From an uncultured Neglectibacter sp. (GTDB taxonomy: Bacteria; Bacillota; Clostridia; Oscillospirales; Acutalibacteraceae): a DNA stretch of 42,741 bases. Below are positions 36,163 through 42,741 of the stretch, one piece after another. How positions within the stretch are numbered: position 1 is the stretch's first letter; each line of letters starts with the position of its first letter. Where the stretch lies: NCBI GenBank assembly GCA_904374805.1, contig CAJFEW010000007.1, positions 1 to 42,741 of the forward strand, written 5' to 3'. Made by a program: the position numbers and the translations under genes. A model generated the notes under the pieces. The model was given only the letters and a program-made list of their open reading frames with translations. It did not search any database and was not told the origin of the DNA.

Positions 36163-36197
36163 GCAAAGAATGCGCCGGAAAACGGCGCATTCTTTGC
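36163..36197. terminator. Hairpin between the recombinase and sigK fragment
   Basis: Perfect 15-bp stem GCAAAGAATGCGCCG (36163-36177), GAAAA loop, complement at 36183-36197. It lies between convergent genes and can end transcripts from both sides, though neither side has a strong T-tract. Confidence 0.6.
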
Positions 36198-36229
36198 AGG
36201 CAAAATCGCTTACAATAGAGCCGCTGCCA

Positions 36230-36690
36230 TACATAGCTGCGGGATATGCCCAGCCGTTTGGCCACCACCCGCTGGGGCTGGGGCTGAAACCCACAGAGCC
36301 CGTAGCGCATGCAGACAATCTCCCTCTCCCGGGTGGTCAAGGCCCTTTGGAGAAACCCGTAGAGCTTTTCGCTTTTCAGCTTCACATCCAGGTTGTCTAT
36401 AATGGTGTCGTCCACGGCCATGGTGTCCAAAATGGTCAAGGTGTTTCCATCCTTATCGGTTTCAATGGGATCGCTCAGGGACACATCCTGGGCGCTTTTG
36501 CGGCCGCTGCGGAAAAACATGAGAATTTCGTTTTCAATGCACCGGGACGCGTAGCTGGACAGGCGGATCCCCTTAGAGGGATCGAAGGTATCCACGGCTT
36601 TGATTAGGCCAATGGTACCAATGGAGACCAGATCCTCTTGATCGTTTTGGCTGGCGTAGTATTTTTTCAAAAGATACGCTACAGGGAAAG
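36230..36690 (-). pseudogene. sigK: Sigma-K gene fragment, cut off at both ends
   Basis: A frame of about 150 codons encodes sigma-K from region 2 to the start of the region 4 recognition helix: LLKKYYASQNDQEDLVSIGT, RLSSYASRCIENEILMFFRS, DVSLSDPIETDKDGNTLTIL, TTREREIVCMRYGL and VVAKRLGISRSYV. The match begins near VAYLLKKYY (about 36690) and ends at SYV (36232-36230). Upstream, the conserved ARNxLIEHNLRLV part is missing, or survives only as a frameshifted remnant. Downstream, the expected SRIEKRAL helix is replaced by unrelated codons running into the hairpin. There are no stops within the match, so decay is recent or the piece is part of a gene rebuilt by excision. The frame has no good start codon (TTG at 36670). 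Confidence 0.8.
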
Positions 36691-36798
36691 TCTTTTGAAA
36701 AAAGGACAGGCTGCGTTCCGATGTCTTATGGCCCGCATCTTGGAAGAAAAAGCAGTGGGCCGTTCCAAGGGATCGTCCCTCTGCCGGCTTGGAACCCC

Positions 36799-36827
36799 TT
36801 GCAACCGACCAGGGGCCGTGCTACAAT
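36799..36827 (+). promoter_or_regulatory. Sigma-A promoter of the M24 peptidase gene
   Basis: -35 TTGCAA (36799-36804), 17 bp, -10 TACAAT (36822-36827), with extended TGC. The leader is about 30 nt. Confidence 0.65.
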
Positions 36828-36862
36828 TTGCAGTAGAAAACCTTATTGGGAGGGACTTTGCA

Positions 36863-37936
36863 ATGGAACTGGAACGTATCGGCCGGGTACTGCAGGCCAT
36901 GAAGGAGCGGGGACTTTCTCAGATGATTGTCTGCGACCCCCAGAGCATCGACTACTTGACCGGGGTGCACGTGGCGCCCTTTGAACGGCTATTCGCCCTG
37001 TACCTGCGGGCCGACGGCAACCACGTGTTCTTTTTGAACAAACTCTTCACCGTGCCGGAGACTCCCCTGGAGAAGGTGTGGTTCAGTGACACCGACGACT
37101 CCATTGGGATGCTAGCTCAGCGGATACAAGCCGGGGAACCTTTGGGCATTGACAAAGAGTGGACGGCCCGGTTCCTGCTGCCCCTGATGGAGCGGCTGCC
37201 CGGCACCTCCTTCCAGCTGGCCAGCGACTGCGTAGACAGTGTGCGGGCCCGGAAGGACGCCGCCGAGCAAGAGCTGATGCGCATGAACTCCCGGCTCAAC
37301 GACGAGGCCATGACCCGTGCCGTGGCCTACATTCGGGAGGGCATGACCGAGCGGCAGGTGGCCAACTTTCTGATGGCTCAGTACAAGGAATTGGGGTGCG
37401 AGGAACCCTCCTTCTCCCCCATTGTCTCCTTTGGCGCCAACGCCGCCGATCCCCATCACATGCCGGACGACACCGTCCTGCGAGAGGGGGACTGCATCGT
37501 ACTGGACATTGGCGGCCGGAAGGATGGGTACTGCTCGGACATGACTCGCACCTATTTCTGCAAACGTGTTTCCGACAAGCACGCAGCCATCCACGACCTG
37601 GTGCGCCGGGCCAACGAGGCGGCTGAAGCCTTGGTCCGTCCCGGGGTGCCCCTGTGCCAGCTGGACAAGGCCGCCCGGGACATGATTGCCCAGGCGGGCT
37701 ACGGGGAGTACTTCACCCACCGGCTGGGGCACTTCATCGGCCGCACCGAGCATGAACAGGGGGACGTGAGCAGCGTCAACACCACCCTGGCCCAGGAGGG
37801 CATGGTCTTTTCCATTGAGCCCGGCGTCTATCTGCCTGGGGAAATGGGCGTGCGGGTGGAAGACTTGGTGCTGGTCACTGCCGAGGGCTGCGAAGTGCTC
37901 AACCGGGTGGACAAGCACTGCCAGATCATTGGCTGA
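36863..37936 (+). CDS. M24-family peptidase (Xaa-Pro aminopeptidase-like)
   Basis: 357 residues: an N-terminal creatinase domain (ERIGRVLQAMKERGLSQMIV, IDYLTGVHVAPFERL) and a pita-bread catalytic domain. Metal ligands are visible: Asp in IVLDIGGRKDGY, Asp in CSDMTRTYF, His in THRLGHFIGRTEHE, Glu in FSIEPGVYLPGEMG and Glu in VRVEDLVLV. The HGIG motif of most members reads HFIG here. It is predicted to remove an N-terminal residue preceding proline, in the cytoplasm. The ATG at 36863 has GGAGG 9 nt upstream; the frame extends 75 codons upstream without meaning. Divergent from the sigK fragment. Confidence 0.93.
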   Translation: MELERIGRVLQAMKERGLSQMIVCDPQSIDYLTGVHVAPFERLFALYLRADGNHVFFLNKLFTVPETPLEKVWFSDTDDSIGMLAQRIQAGEPLGIDKEWTARFLLPLMERLPGTSFQLASDCVDSVRARKDAAEQELMRMNSRLNDEAMTRAVAYIREGMTERQVANFLMAQYKELGCEEPSFSPIVSFGANAADPHHMPDDTVLREGDCIVLDIGGRKDGYCSDMTRTYFCKRVSDKHAAIHDLVRRANEAAEALVRPGVPLCQLDKAARDMIAQAGYGEYFTHRLGHFIGRTEHEQGDVSSVNTTLAQEGMVFSIEPGVYLPGEMGVRVEDLVLVTAEGCEVLNRVDKHCQIIG

Positions 37937-38029
37937 GCCCTGAGCTGCTCCGGCAGCTGACGAAGTCTTCCAGAGCCGCGTAGCAAAACGAAACAACAGG
38001 GAGCTGTTCTCTGCTTCCATAGCGAAGGA

Positions 38030-38060
38030 GCCGCCGTGTGATACGGCGGCCCCTTTGTTT
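38030..38060 (+). terminator. Terminator of the M24 peptidase gene
   Basis: GCCGCCGT (38030-38037), 5-nt loop, ACGGCGGC (38043-38050), then CCCTTTGTTT. Confidence 0.65.
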
Positions 38061-38116
38061 GGACTGTTCCGTGCCGGCTACATGGCACAGATACAAAACC
38101 GCTAAGGGAACAGTCC
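38061..38116. repeat. Nested inverted repeat, possible repeat element
   Basis: GGACTGTTCC (38061-38070) is exactly complementary to GGAACAGTCC (38107-38116). Inside, GTGCC (38071-38075) pairs with GGCAC (38084-38088). Near-copies of CCCTTTGT flank both outer arms. The region up to 38220 holds no supported gene; frames there lack ribosome binding sites. It could be a MITE-like or structured-RNA element. Confidence 0.45.
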
Positions 38117-38220
38117 CCCTTTGTGGATTCTCTGAACGAATTTCAAAAGGGAGCAAGGTGCAGTTCGAGCTGTCCGCTGCTGAAACCGCTTTTCCTGCAG
38201 AAGCGCTTTTCGTCTCCGCT

Positions 38221-39165
38221 TTACAGATGGCTCCAGCAGTATGCAACGCCGGACCCCGCCAGCCAAAGCATCCAAACTGCTGCCAAGGCCAAAGATAGGG
38301 CAAAAAACAGAAAAAAGGCGAGAGGAATCCAGGAAAAAGGCAGCCGCAGCCAATCGGCGAAACGTGGACCCGGCCCCAAGCGCCCTTTTCGATCCCGGTA
38401 GAGGACATACCTGCTTCCAGGCACATAGGCCTTTCTCGCCGACGTGCAGGGTGGAAACCATTCGACTTTTTTACCGGACTCCAGAAAAGAGAACAGGGGA
38501 TAACTGCTGACGCTTCCCTCGCCGTCTCCTTTTTCTATCCATCCCTCACAGGTAGCCTCCACTTCTTCCAGGTGGCCCAGCAGGCGCTTTATCCCCCAGA
38601 GCAGGGGGCCTCCAAAGGAGTGGATTTCACGCCGCAAGAAAACCTGCACAAAGGCAAAGGTCCCCACGGCGCAGCCTGCCCCCAGCAGGCCACAGAAAAG
38701 GGCTCCCGGCAGATTGGGAACCTCCACTGTGTAATCCGAGAGAGCTGTCAGAATCTCCTGACCATGGAGAAAAAAGCTAAACGCGGCTATCCCGCACAGG
38801 AGGGCAAACCATCCCCACACCGTCCACAGGGAGCGAACCTCTTTCCAAAGAGCCCACCGGCTGCCGACCGGGTCATACAAAAGGGAGATTCTGTCTCCCT
38901 TCGCCGGGTTTTCCACTATGCCCGGATATTCTTTGCGGAAAGATAGGGTTCGCCCCTTCCAGGGGGCTTCCCATGTGACACACGTGGAAGAGCGGTCGTC
39001 GTCTATGGTGGTGGAGTCGCTCCAAGTTTTGCGGGTTTCCACCTCCACCGCCTGCGCGGGAAGCCGGACAGCCCCCTTCCACTTTCTCCTGCGCCGTATC
39101 CCGCGAAGTGCTAGAAAGAGAAAAAAGACAGCCAGCGCCAAACAGATCCACCCTGCTGTCCACAC
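38221..39165 (-). CDS. DUF3592-like membrane protein
   Basis: 314 residues. The N-terminal membrane helix (about 3-22) is followed by a beta-rich domain with TCVTWEAPWKGRTLSFRKEY and GDRISLLYDPVGSRW, the DUF3592 pattern. Two more helices lie near 118-165. A second copy of the beta domain (KGDGEGSVSSYPLFSFLESG; GSRYVLYRDRKGRLG) precedes a final helix pair. The start is GTG at 39165 after AGGGGG. It is the last gene of the operon with the solute-binding/vWA lipoprotein, 39 bp after the preceding gene. Function unknown; envelope role inferred from topology and context. Confidence 0.75.
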   Translation of the reverse strand: MWTAGWICLALAVFFLFLALRGIRRRRKWKGAVRLPAQAVEVETRKTWSDSTTIDDDRSSTCVTWEAPWKGRTLSFRKEYPGIVENPAKGDRISLLYDPVGSRWALWKEVRSLWTVWGWFALLCGIAAFSFFLHGQEILTALSDYTVEVPNLPGALFCGLLGAGCAVGTFAFVQVFLRREIHSFGGPLLWGIKRLLGHLEEVEATCEGWIEKGDGEGSVSSYPLFSFLESGKKVEWFPPCTSARKAYVPGSRYVLYRDRKGRLGPGPRFADWLRLPFSWIPLAFFLFFALSLALAAVWMLWLAGSGVAYCWSHL

Positions 39166-39204
39166 AACCGTTTCCCCCTCTCTGCAAGGCCAATCTCTGT
39201 GTTT

Positions 39205-40188
39205 TCACGACCCGGAAACACCGAACTGGGCCACGTCCGTAGGGGCATCGTACCATCCGGTGCGAAACCCATGGCGTTCCCACGCAAGGCGCTGAATCTC
39301 TTCGTCTAAAAAGGCCTGGGCTCCCTGCGCGCCGGCATCATCCAGGGCGATGTACACGTGGGAGGACCACACAGTGGGCGTTGGATACAACAGCACAATG
39401 TCCTCCTGGACCTGTGCCCAGGTTTCCGGTTCCTGCACAGCAAATTCCAACAACTGGCTTTCGTAGCCGGCAATGAGGGGCTTTTCCCCCATGCCGGTTT
39501 TTAGAAACTGGTCGAACAAGTCGGAAGAGGAGCTCTCCATATACCCCAGGCGCTGAAAAATGGCCTGCAGCTGGGGGAGCACTTCCGGCAGGTCCTCTTC
39601 CGAGGTCACGCCTCCCGCCAAGGTGTTCGCCAAAAGCCCTGCAAACATATTGCCGGAGTTGGACTTGACCGGATCTGTCGTGGCAACAGAGATAGAGCCG
39701 TACAGCTCCGGCAACCCGATGTCCGCCCATGTTTTTCCCGATGCTATCCATTCCGTAAGTATTTCCATATCCACAGTGGTGACACCGTCGCTTTCCCCGG
39801 CGATCCCCTGGCTTTTCAGCGCCTCTGCCACAGGGGTATGGGTGTACAGCACAAGGGGGGTGTTGAACACAATCTCGCTGGCCTTGGGAGATCCAAAGTT
39901 CTGTTCATACAATTCCAGCGCCGTTTGATTGGAGGGAAACAGGAAATTCTGACCGGAAGTGTCTTGGGAAACCATTTCCATGGAACCCTCCCGCGTATAC
40001 TCCACAGAAAGCTTATAGCGGTCTCGCAAGATCTGCTGCACTTCCTCATCCTCCAGCAGGCCGATTTTTTCCCCGCCCACAGAGCCCTGGATTTCGGTCA
40101 CCTGCTGGGTGTGGGAAAACCACCCGTATCCCACTGCTCCCAATGCCACCACCAGTAAAAGCGCAAGGCCGATCCACTTGGTTTTCAT
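39205..40188 (-). CDS. Membrane-anchored solute-binding-like protein
   Basis: 327 residues. The N-terminal hydrophobic segment (about 5-24) lacks a lipobox Cys, so it is likely an uncleaved anchor or Sec signal. The outer part has the type 2 periplasmic-binding pattern: a YKLSVEYTREGSMEM strand, SEIVFNTPLVLYTHTPVAEA, YGSISVATTDPVKSNSGNMF, and PLIAGYESQLLEF. It resembles molybdate/phosphate-type extracellular binding domains, but no transporter genes are near. The ATG overlaps the stop of the XpaC-like gene by ATGA. It probably works with the upstream lipoprotein, which has the same fold; ligand unknown. Confidence 0.78.
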   Translation of the reverse strand: MKTKWIGLALLLVVALGAVGYGWFSHTQQVTEIQGSVGGEKIGLLEDEEVQQILRDRYKLSVEYTREGSMEMVSQDTSGQNFLFPSNQTALELYEQNFGSPKASEIVFNTPLVLYTHTPVAEALKSQGIAGESDGVTTVDMEILTEWIASGKTWADIGLPELYGSISVATTDPVKSNSGNMFAGLLANTLAGGVTSEEDLPEVLPQLQAIFQRLGYMESSSSDLFDQFLKTGMGEKPLIAGYESQLLEFAVQEPETWAQVQEDIVLLYPTPTVWSSHVYIALDDAGAQGAQAFLDEEIQRLAWERHGFRTGWYDAPTDVAQFGVSGS

Positions 40189-40805
40189 TTGGCCGCCTCC
40201 TTCCGCGGATCTTCCCCCAAAATCTGCTGCAACACCTGGATGTCCACCTCTGCGTCCAGCAGTTCTCCCGCCATCAGCTGGGTAAACTGCTTTTCAAACG
40301 CCTGGTTGAGCACAGGAAGCACCTCCTGGGTTTTCTGCTGGATCTCCAGCACCTCTTGGGTGTGCAGGCCGGTTGTCTCCAGCTCTTTGTATCGCTCCAG
40401 CAGCTTGGCGGCTGTGTCCAGGTAATAGAGGAAAAATCGGCGCGCCTGGGGAATTTTCTCCCTGTTTTTTTGCAGATAGGCCATCAGCCGCCGGGCCGTT
40501 GCGGAAAGCTCCTGGGCCTGCTTCGCCACAGACGGGCTGGGAATTTCCTGTCCCGCCCGTTCCAGGGTTTCCAAATCCTCTTGCGCTCCCTCCAGAAGGG
40601 CTGCCCAATCCTCCCCGTTTTTTACTCCATCCAGGGAAATGCCGGCCAGCTTTGGCCGGGGTTTAAGCAGGAAGAACAGGCCGAAATAGGTGCCCACGCT
40701 CAGAAGCAAAGAGACGATGGGATTCCAGTGCAGCAGAAAAAACAGGGTCAAAAACAATCCGCTTCCCACCAGCAAGGCCAGCAGCATTCTCGCTGTTTCT
40801 TTCAT
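40185..40805 (-). CDS. XpaC-like protein (5-bromo-4-chloroindolyl phosphate hydrolysis family)
   Basis: 206 residues: two hydrophobic N-terminal segments (about 7-46, LLALLVGSGLFLTLFFLLHW and IVSLLLSVGTYFGLFFLL) and a helical cytoplasmic domain with RFFLYYLDTAAKLLERYKEL, the XpaC signature, and TQEVLPVLNQAFEKQFTQLM. The ATG at 40805 shares a base with the upstream TGA (TGATG). XpaC genes normally sit beside telA (toxic anion resistance), which is missing here. The name comes from an indirect phenotype; true function unknown. Confidence 0.85.
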   Translation of the reverse strand: MKETARMLLALLVGSGLFLTLFFLLHWNPIVSLLLSVGTYFGLFFLLKPRPKLAGISLDGVKNGEDWAALLEGAQEDLETLERAGQEIPSPSVAKQAQELSATARRLMAYLQKNREKIPQARRFFLYYLDTAAKLLERYKELETTGLHTQEVLEIQQKTQEVLPVLNQAFEKQFTQLMAGELLDAEVDIQVLQQILGEDPRKEAAK

Positions 40806-42370
40806 CAATTGTACCCCTTCACACTGCGGAAAGCGCCCACCAGGTCTTCCCGGCCGTCAAACACCCGGGCGTTGGAAAATTCCGCCAGATTTTCCAGCTG
40901 ACTCTCGTCCGCATCGCCAAACATGATGGAGAAAATTGGCACCTGGCTGCCCAGTTCACCGTAGGCTTCGGCCAACTGGTTGAAACTGCCGCCGGACTGT
41001 CCGTCTGTCAGCAAAATGATGGCCGGTGTGTACTGGGAGAGGTCGTATTGCTTCAGTTCCTCCACCCCTTGGGCAGCCGCCTGGTACATGTCAGTGCCTC
41101 CTCCGGGGCTTAGCTCTTCCAGAGTGCTGTAAAGCTCCTCCAGCTGAGAACCGTTTCCCTGGGCGGTGTAGACCCCCAGGACAGATCCTGCAAAGGGGAT
41201 GAGGATGTTCACCTCTTGCTCCGAAGCTTGCAGAAAATTTTCCGCCGCATAGCTTTGAATCAGCAGCTGCTCCATGGCAGCTTCCAACTGCCGGTTGCCA
41301 TCCCCCGACATACTGCCGGAGTAGTCCAGGCAGTAGACGTTGAGGGAGGGCTTTTTCAGCGCCGTCTGATACAGGTTCAAAGCTTCAAACAGCACCTGGG
41401 AGGAAGGCATGTGAATGGGAGAGAGAACCCGATCCGGCTGCAGGCCCCAATCCTCCCGGAACACGTCACGGTTTTCCGGGTTCACCCCCGTATAGCTGGA
41501 CCGCCGCCCCGTGCGCTGGATTTGGCTTTGCACCTCTTGGGAGAGAAGGTACTCTTGCAGGGAGAGAAACAGCTCCTCCTTTTGGTCGTCCCCCTGGTCC
41601 ACATAGGCCAAGGGCGAGTCGGCCAGGGTCAGGCCGTCGGCAGGATACACAACGGTGAGCGGTTCCCGCCCCTGGGCTTCCAGCTCTTGATTGGCCTGGA
41701 TGATCAAACACTCGTAATTGACCATGGCGTCAAAGTCCCCTTCCAGGAACATGTCTTTCAGCCAATCGGAGCTGCCAGAAGAGCGGTCCACCCCAGAAAG
41801 AAGTTCGGTCATCTGTGCACGCAGATCTTCCCGCTGGAGATCTTCCATGGTGATAACCTCCGGATTCCCCAACAGGGTGTAGAGGAACCCGATGTATGCG
41901 CTGGCTCCTGAATTGGACTGTGAGGCGCTGGTCATGCAAAACCGCAGCTGGCCGCTGCGGATGGGCTCCAACAAGTCGCTCACAGTGACCTCTCTTCCCA
42001 CAAAGCCCAGCTGCTCTGCCAAGCTCTGCCAAATGCCGAATGCCACCGGGGTGATGGAGATCGATTCCGCATGCTTAACGTTGAGGGAAGAATCTCCTGC
42101 GTTGAGCCACAGGGAACTGGCGGGCCAGACTGCATCATAGGGGACGCTTTCCTGCTCCAGCTCCCGCATAATATCCAAAGAACCCTGGTAGGACATCTCG
42201 AGGCGGACGCCGTTTTCCTCTGCAAACTGTTCTAAAATCGGTTCCAGCTCGCTGTTTTCCGAGCCAGACAAAATCCGCAGCACGCTTCCGCCCCTGCCAA
42301 GAACCGCGTCTGCCCTCTGGCTTTGTTCGGCACGTGCACACCCTGCGAGGGACAGCACCATGTACAGCAC
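40805..42370 (-). CDS. Lipoprotein: solute-binding domain fused to von Willebrand factor A domain
   Basis: 521 residues from GTG at 42370. A lipobox LSLAGC gives lipid-anchored Cys11. Residues ~30-310 form a type 2 solute-binding fold (LRILSGSENSELEPILEQFA; YDAVWPASSLWLN; SASQSNSGASAYIGFLYTLL). Residues ~340-521 are a vWA domain with an intact MIDAS: DxSxS at Asp349-Ser353, Thr426 in GGGTD, Asp456 in LLTDGQS. The real start is probably 12 codons upstream: codons from 42406 add the charged n-region IKVRKGIAWVGAV, and AGGAGG lies at 42416-42411, but the codon there is ATA. It heads the operon with xpaC, the second binding protein and DUF3592; the IS end lies upstream. Ligand and partner unknown. 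Confidence 0.85.
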   Translation of the reverse strand: MLYMVLSLAGCARAEQSQRADAVLGRGGSVLRILSGSENSELEPILEQFAEENGVRLEMSYQGSLDIMRELEQESVPYDAVWPASSLWLNAGDSSLNVKHAESISITPVAFGIWQSLAEQLGFVGREVTVSDLLEPIRSGQLRFCMTSASQSNSGASAYIGFLYTLLGNPEVITMEDLQREDLRAQMTELLSGVDRSSGSSDWLKDMFLEGDFDAMVNYECLIIQANQELEAQGREPLTVVYPADGLTLADSPLAYVDQGDDQKEELFLSLQEYLLSQEVQSQIQRTGRRSSYTGVNPENRDVFREDWGLQPDRVLSPIHMPSSQVLFEALNLYQTALKKPSLNVYCLDYSGSMSGDGNRQLEAAMEQLLIQSYAAENFLQASEQEVNILIPFAGSVLGVYTAQGNGSQLEELYSTLEELSPGGGTDMYQAAAQGVEELKQYDLSQYTPAIILLTDGQSGGSFNQLAEAYGELGSQVPIFSIMFGDADESQLENLAEFSNARVFDGREDLVGAFRSVKGYN

Positions 42371-42420
42371 GGCCCCAACCCATGCAATTCCCTTGCGAAC
42401 TTTTATACTACCTCCTCAAA

Positions 42421-42651
42421 CTGCGTAGAGCGACCCAGTATTCCTATCTATAGTGTATGGGAAATAGGCCGGTTGGGTCTAGCACAGACAGGAAAGGATT
42501 CGGTAAGATTTAGGTTAACAGCAGATGGATTCAATGCCTTACGGGGGCATACACAAGCAGAAAGAGTTGCCGCCGGCAGTGTCTTTCCCCCGCTTTTTCA
42601 CCGTGCTCCCTCTTCGGGGTGCAAAAAAGGAGAGCCCCTCCCGGTGTGAAG
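42421..42651. other. Intergenic region between the vWA operon and the IS end
   Basis: No supported gene. I see no convincing -35/-10 pair for the operon; TACACT and TATAGA near 42450 lack good -35 boxes. A TTAGGTTAAC stretch near 42509 resembles half of an iron-box but is not palindromic. Confidence 0.5.
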
Positions 42652-42741
42652 TGACCCCCAAAAGTTAGACAATATTTGAAAGCAAAAATTGTTTAAGCAG
42701 CCGAAAGGGCTTGTTGTCTGTGAATTGCAGGCGGCAAGCCC
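42652..42741 (-). mobile_element. Terminal part of an IS3-family insertion sequence
   Basis: The terminal inverted repeat TGACCCCCAAAAGTTAGACA (42652-42671) begins with TG as in IS3-family ends. The adjacent frame gives the C-terminus of a transposase (below). The rest of the element is beyond the right edge, so completeness cannot be judged. Confidence 0.7.
42693..42740 (-). CDS. IS3-family transposase, last 15 residues (partial)
   Basis: Minus-strand frame GLPPAIHRQQALSAA and TAA stop (42695-42693), about 20 bp inside the terminal repeat. It fits the usual C-terminus of IS3 orfB (a GLSPxxYR-like motif and short tail). Too short for more. Confidence 0.6.
   Translation of the reverse strand, partial: GLPPAIHRQQALSAA

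Noticed and set aside
36680-36860. Frameshifted N-terminus of sigK upstream of the fragment
   Set aside because: Another frame gives KMRAIRHRNAACPFFKRLSL, weakly like the ARNxLIEHNLRLV region, with one missing base needed to join. Too weak to annotate as coding, and it overlaps the M24 promoter.
42495-42525. Fourth copy of the iron-type operator near 42509
   Set aside because: Only one half (TTAGGTTAAC) is present and there is no inverted partner.

Overview
The window looks like chromosome of a gut-type Clostridia bacterium, most likely Oscillospiraceae (clostridial cluster IV; Flavonifractor, Lawsonibacter or Evtepia-like). Evidence: GC-rich coding sequence, AGGAGG ribosome binding sites, sigma-A promoters with 17-bp spacers, a zinc-type L31, CdaA/CdaR, DUF951, DUF3793, a sigma-K fragment and a TndX-like serine recombinase. 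This placement is inferred from protein motifs, not from a search.

Region 1 (1-12502) is the information-processing core, all on the minus strand. Rrf2 comes first, then rpoB-rpoC with its own promoter, then rpsL-rpsG-fusA-tuf with a consensus promoter just after rpoC. tuf has a further promoter and runs off the left edge. Region 2 (12629-17681) holds rpoD, dnaG, a dGTPase-like HD protein, YigZ and rpmE.

Region 3 (17804-29536) is housekeeping on the minus strand. It holds a VanY-like protein that has lost its zinc ligands, an M18 aminopeptidase with an overlapping small OB-like protein, a lytic transglycosylase, a fused TsaC-CoaE, prfA and DUF951. Next come the c-di-AMP pair cdaA-cdaR, a cysteine desulfurase with DUF3343, and a fused ispD-ispF.

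Region 4 (29677-32345) looks like an iron-responsive island. It has a FeoB-associated Cys-rich protein fused to a heavy-metal domain, an operon DUF2325-DUF3793-flavodoxin, and a divergent TM1266-type hydrogenase-system regulator. A shared 16-bp palindrome of the form GTTAG-N6-CTAAC sits just downstream of the -10 box of two of these promoters, with a third copy nearby. This suggests one metal-dependent repressor.

Region 5 (32476-37936) has DUF2461, an APH-fold phosphotransferase, a small ORF, a large serine recombinase, a sigma-K gene fragment broken at both ends and facing the recombinase, and an M24 peptidase. The recombinase/sigK pair resembles one end of a skin (sigK-intervening) element.

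Region 6 (38221-42741) is a minus-strand operon of unknown function. It encodes a lipoprotein joining a solute-binding fold to a von Willebrand A domain, an XpaC-like protein, a second anchored solute-binding-like protein and a DUF3592-like membrane protein. The first three overlap by a few bases. The expected start codon of the first gene reads ATA. The right edge is the end of an IS3-family insertion sequence. I saw no rRNA, tRNA or CRISPR array.
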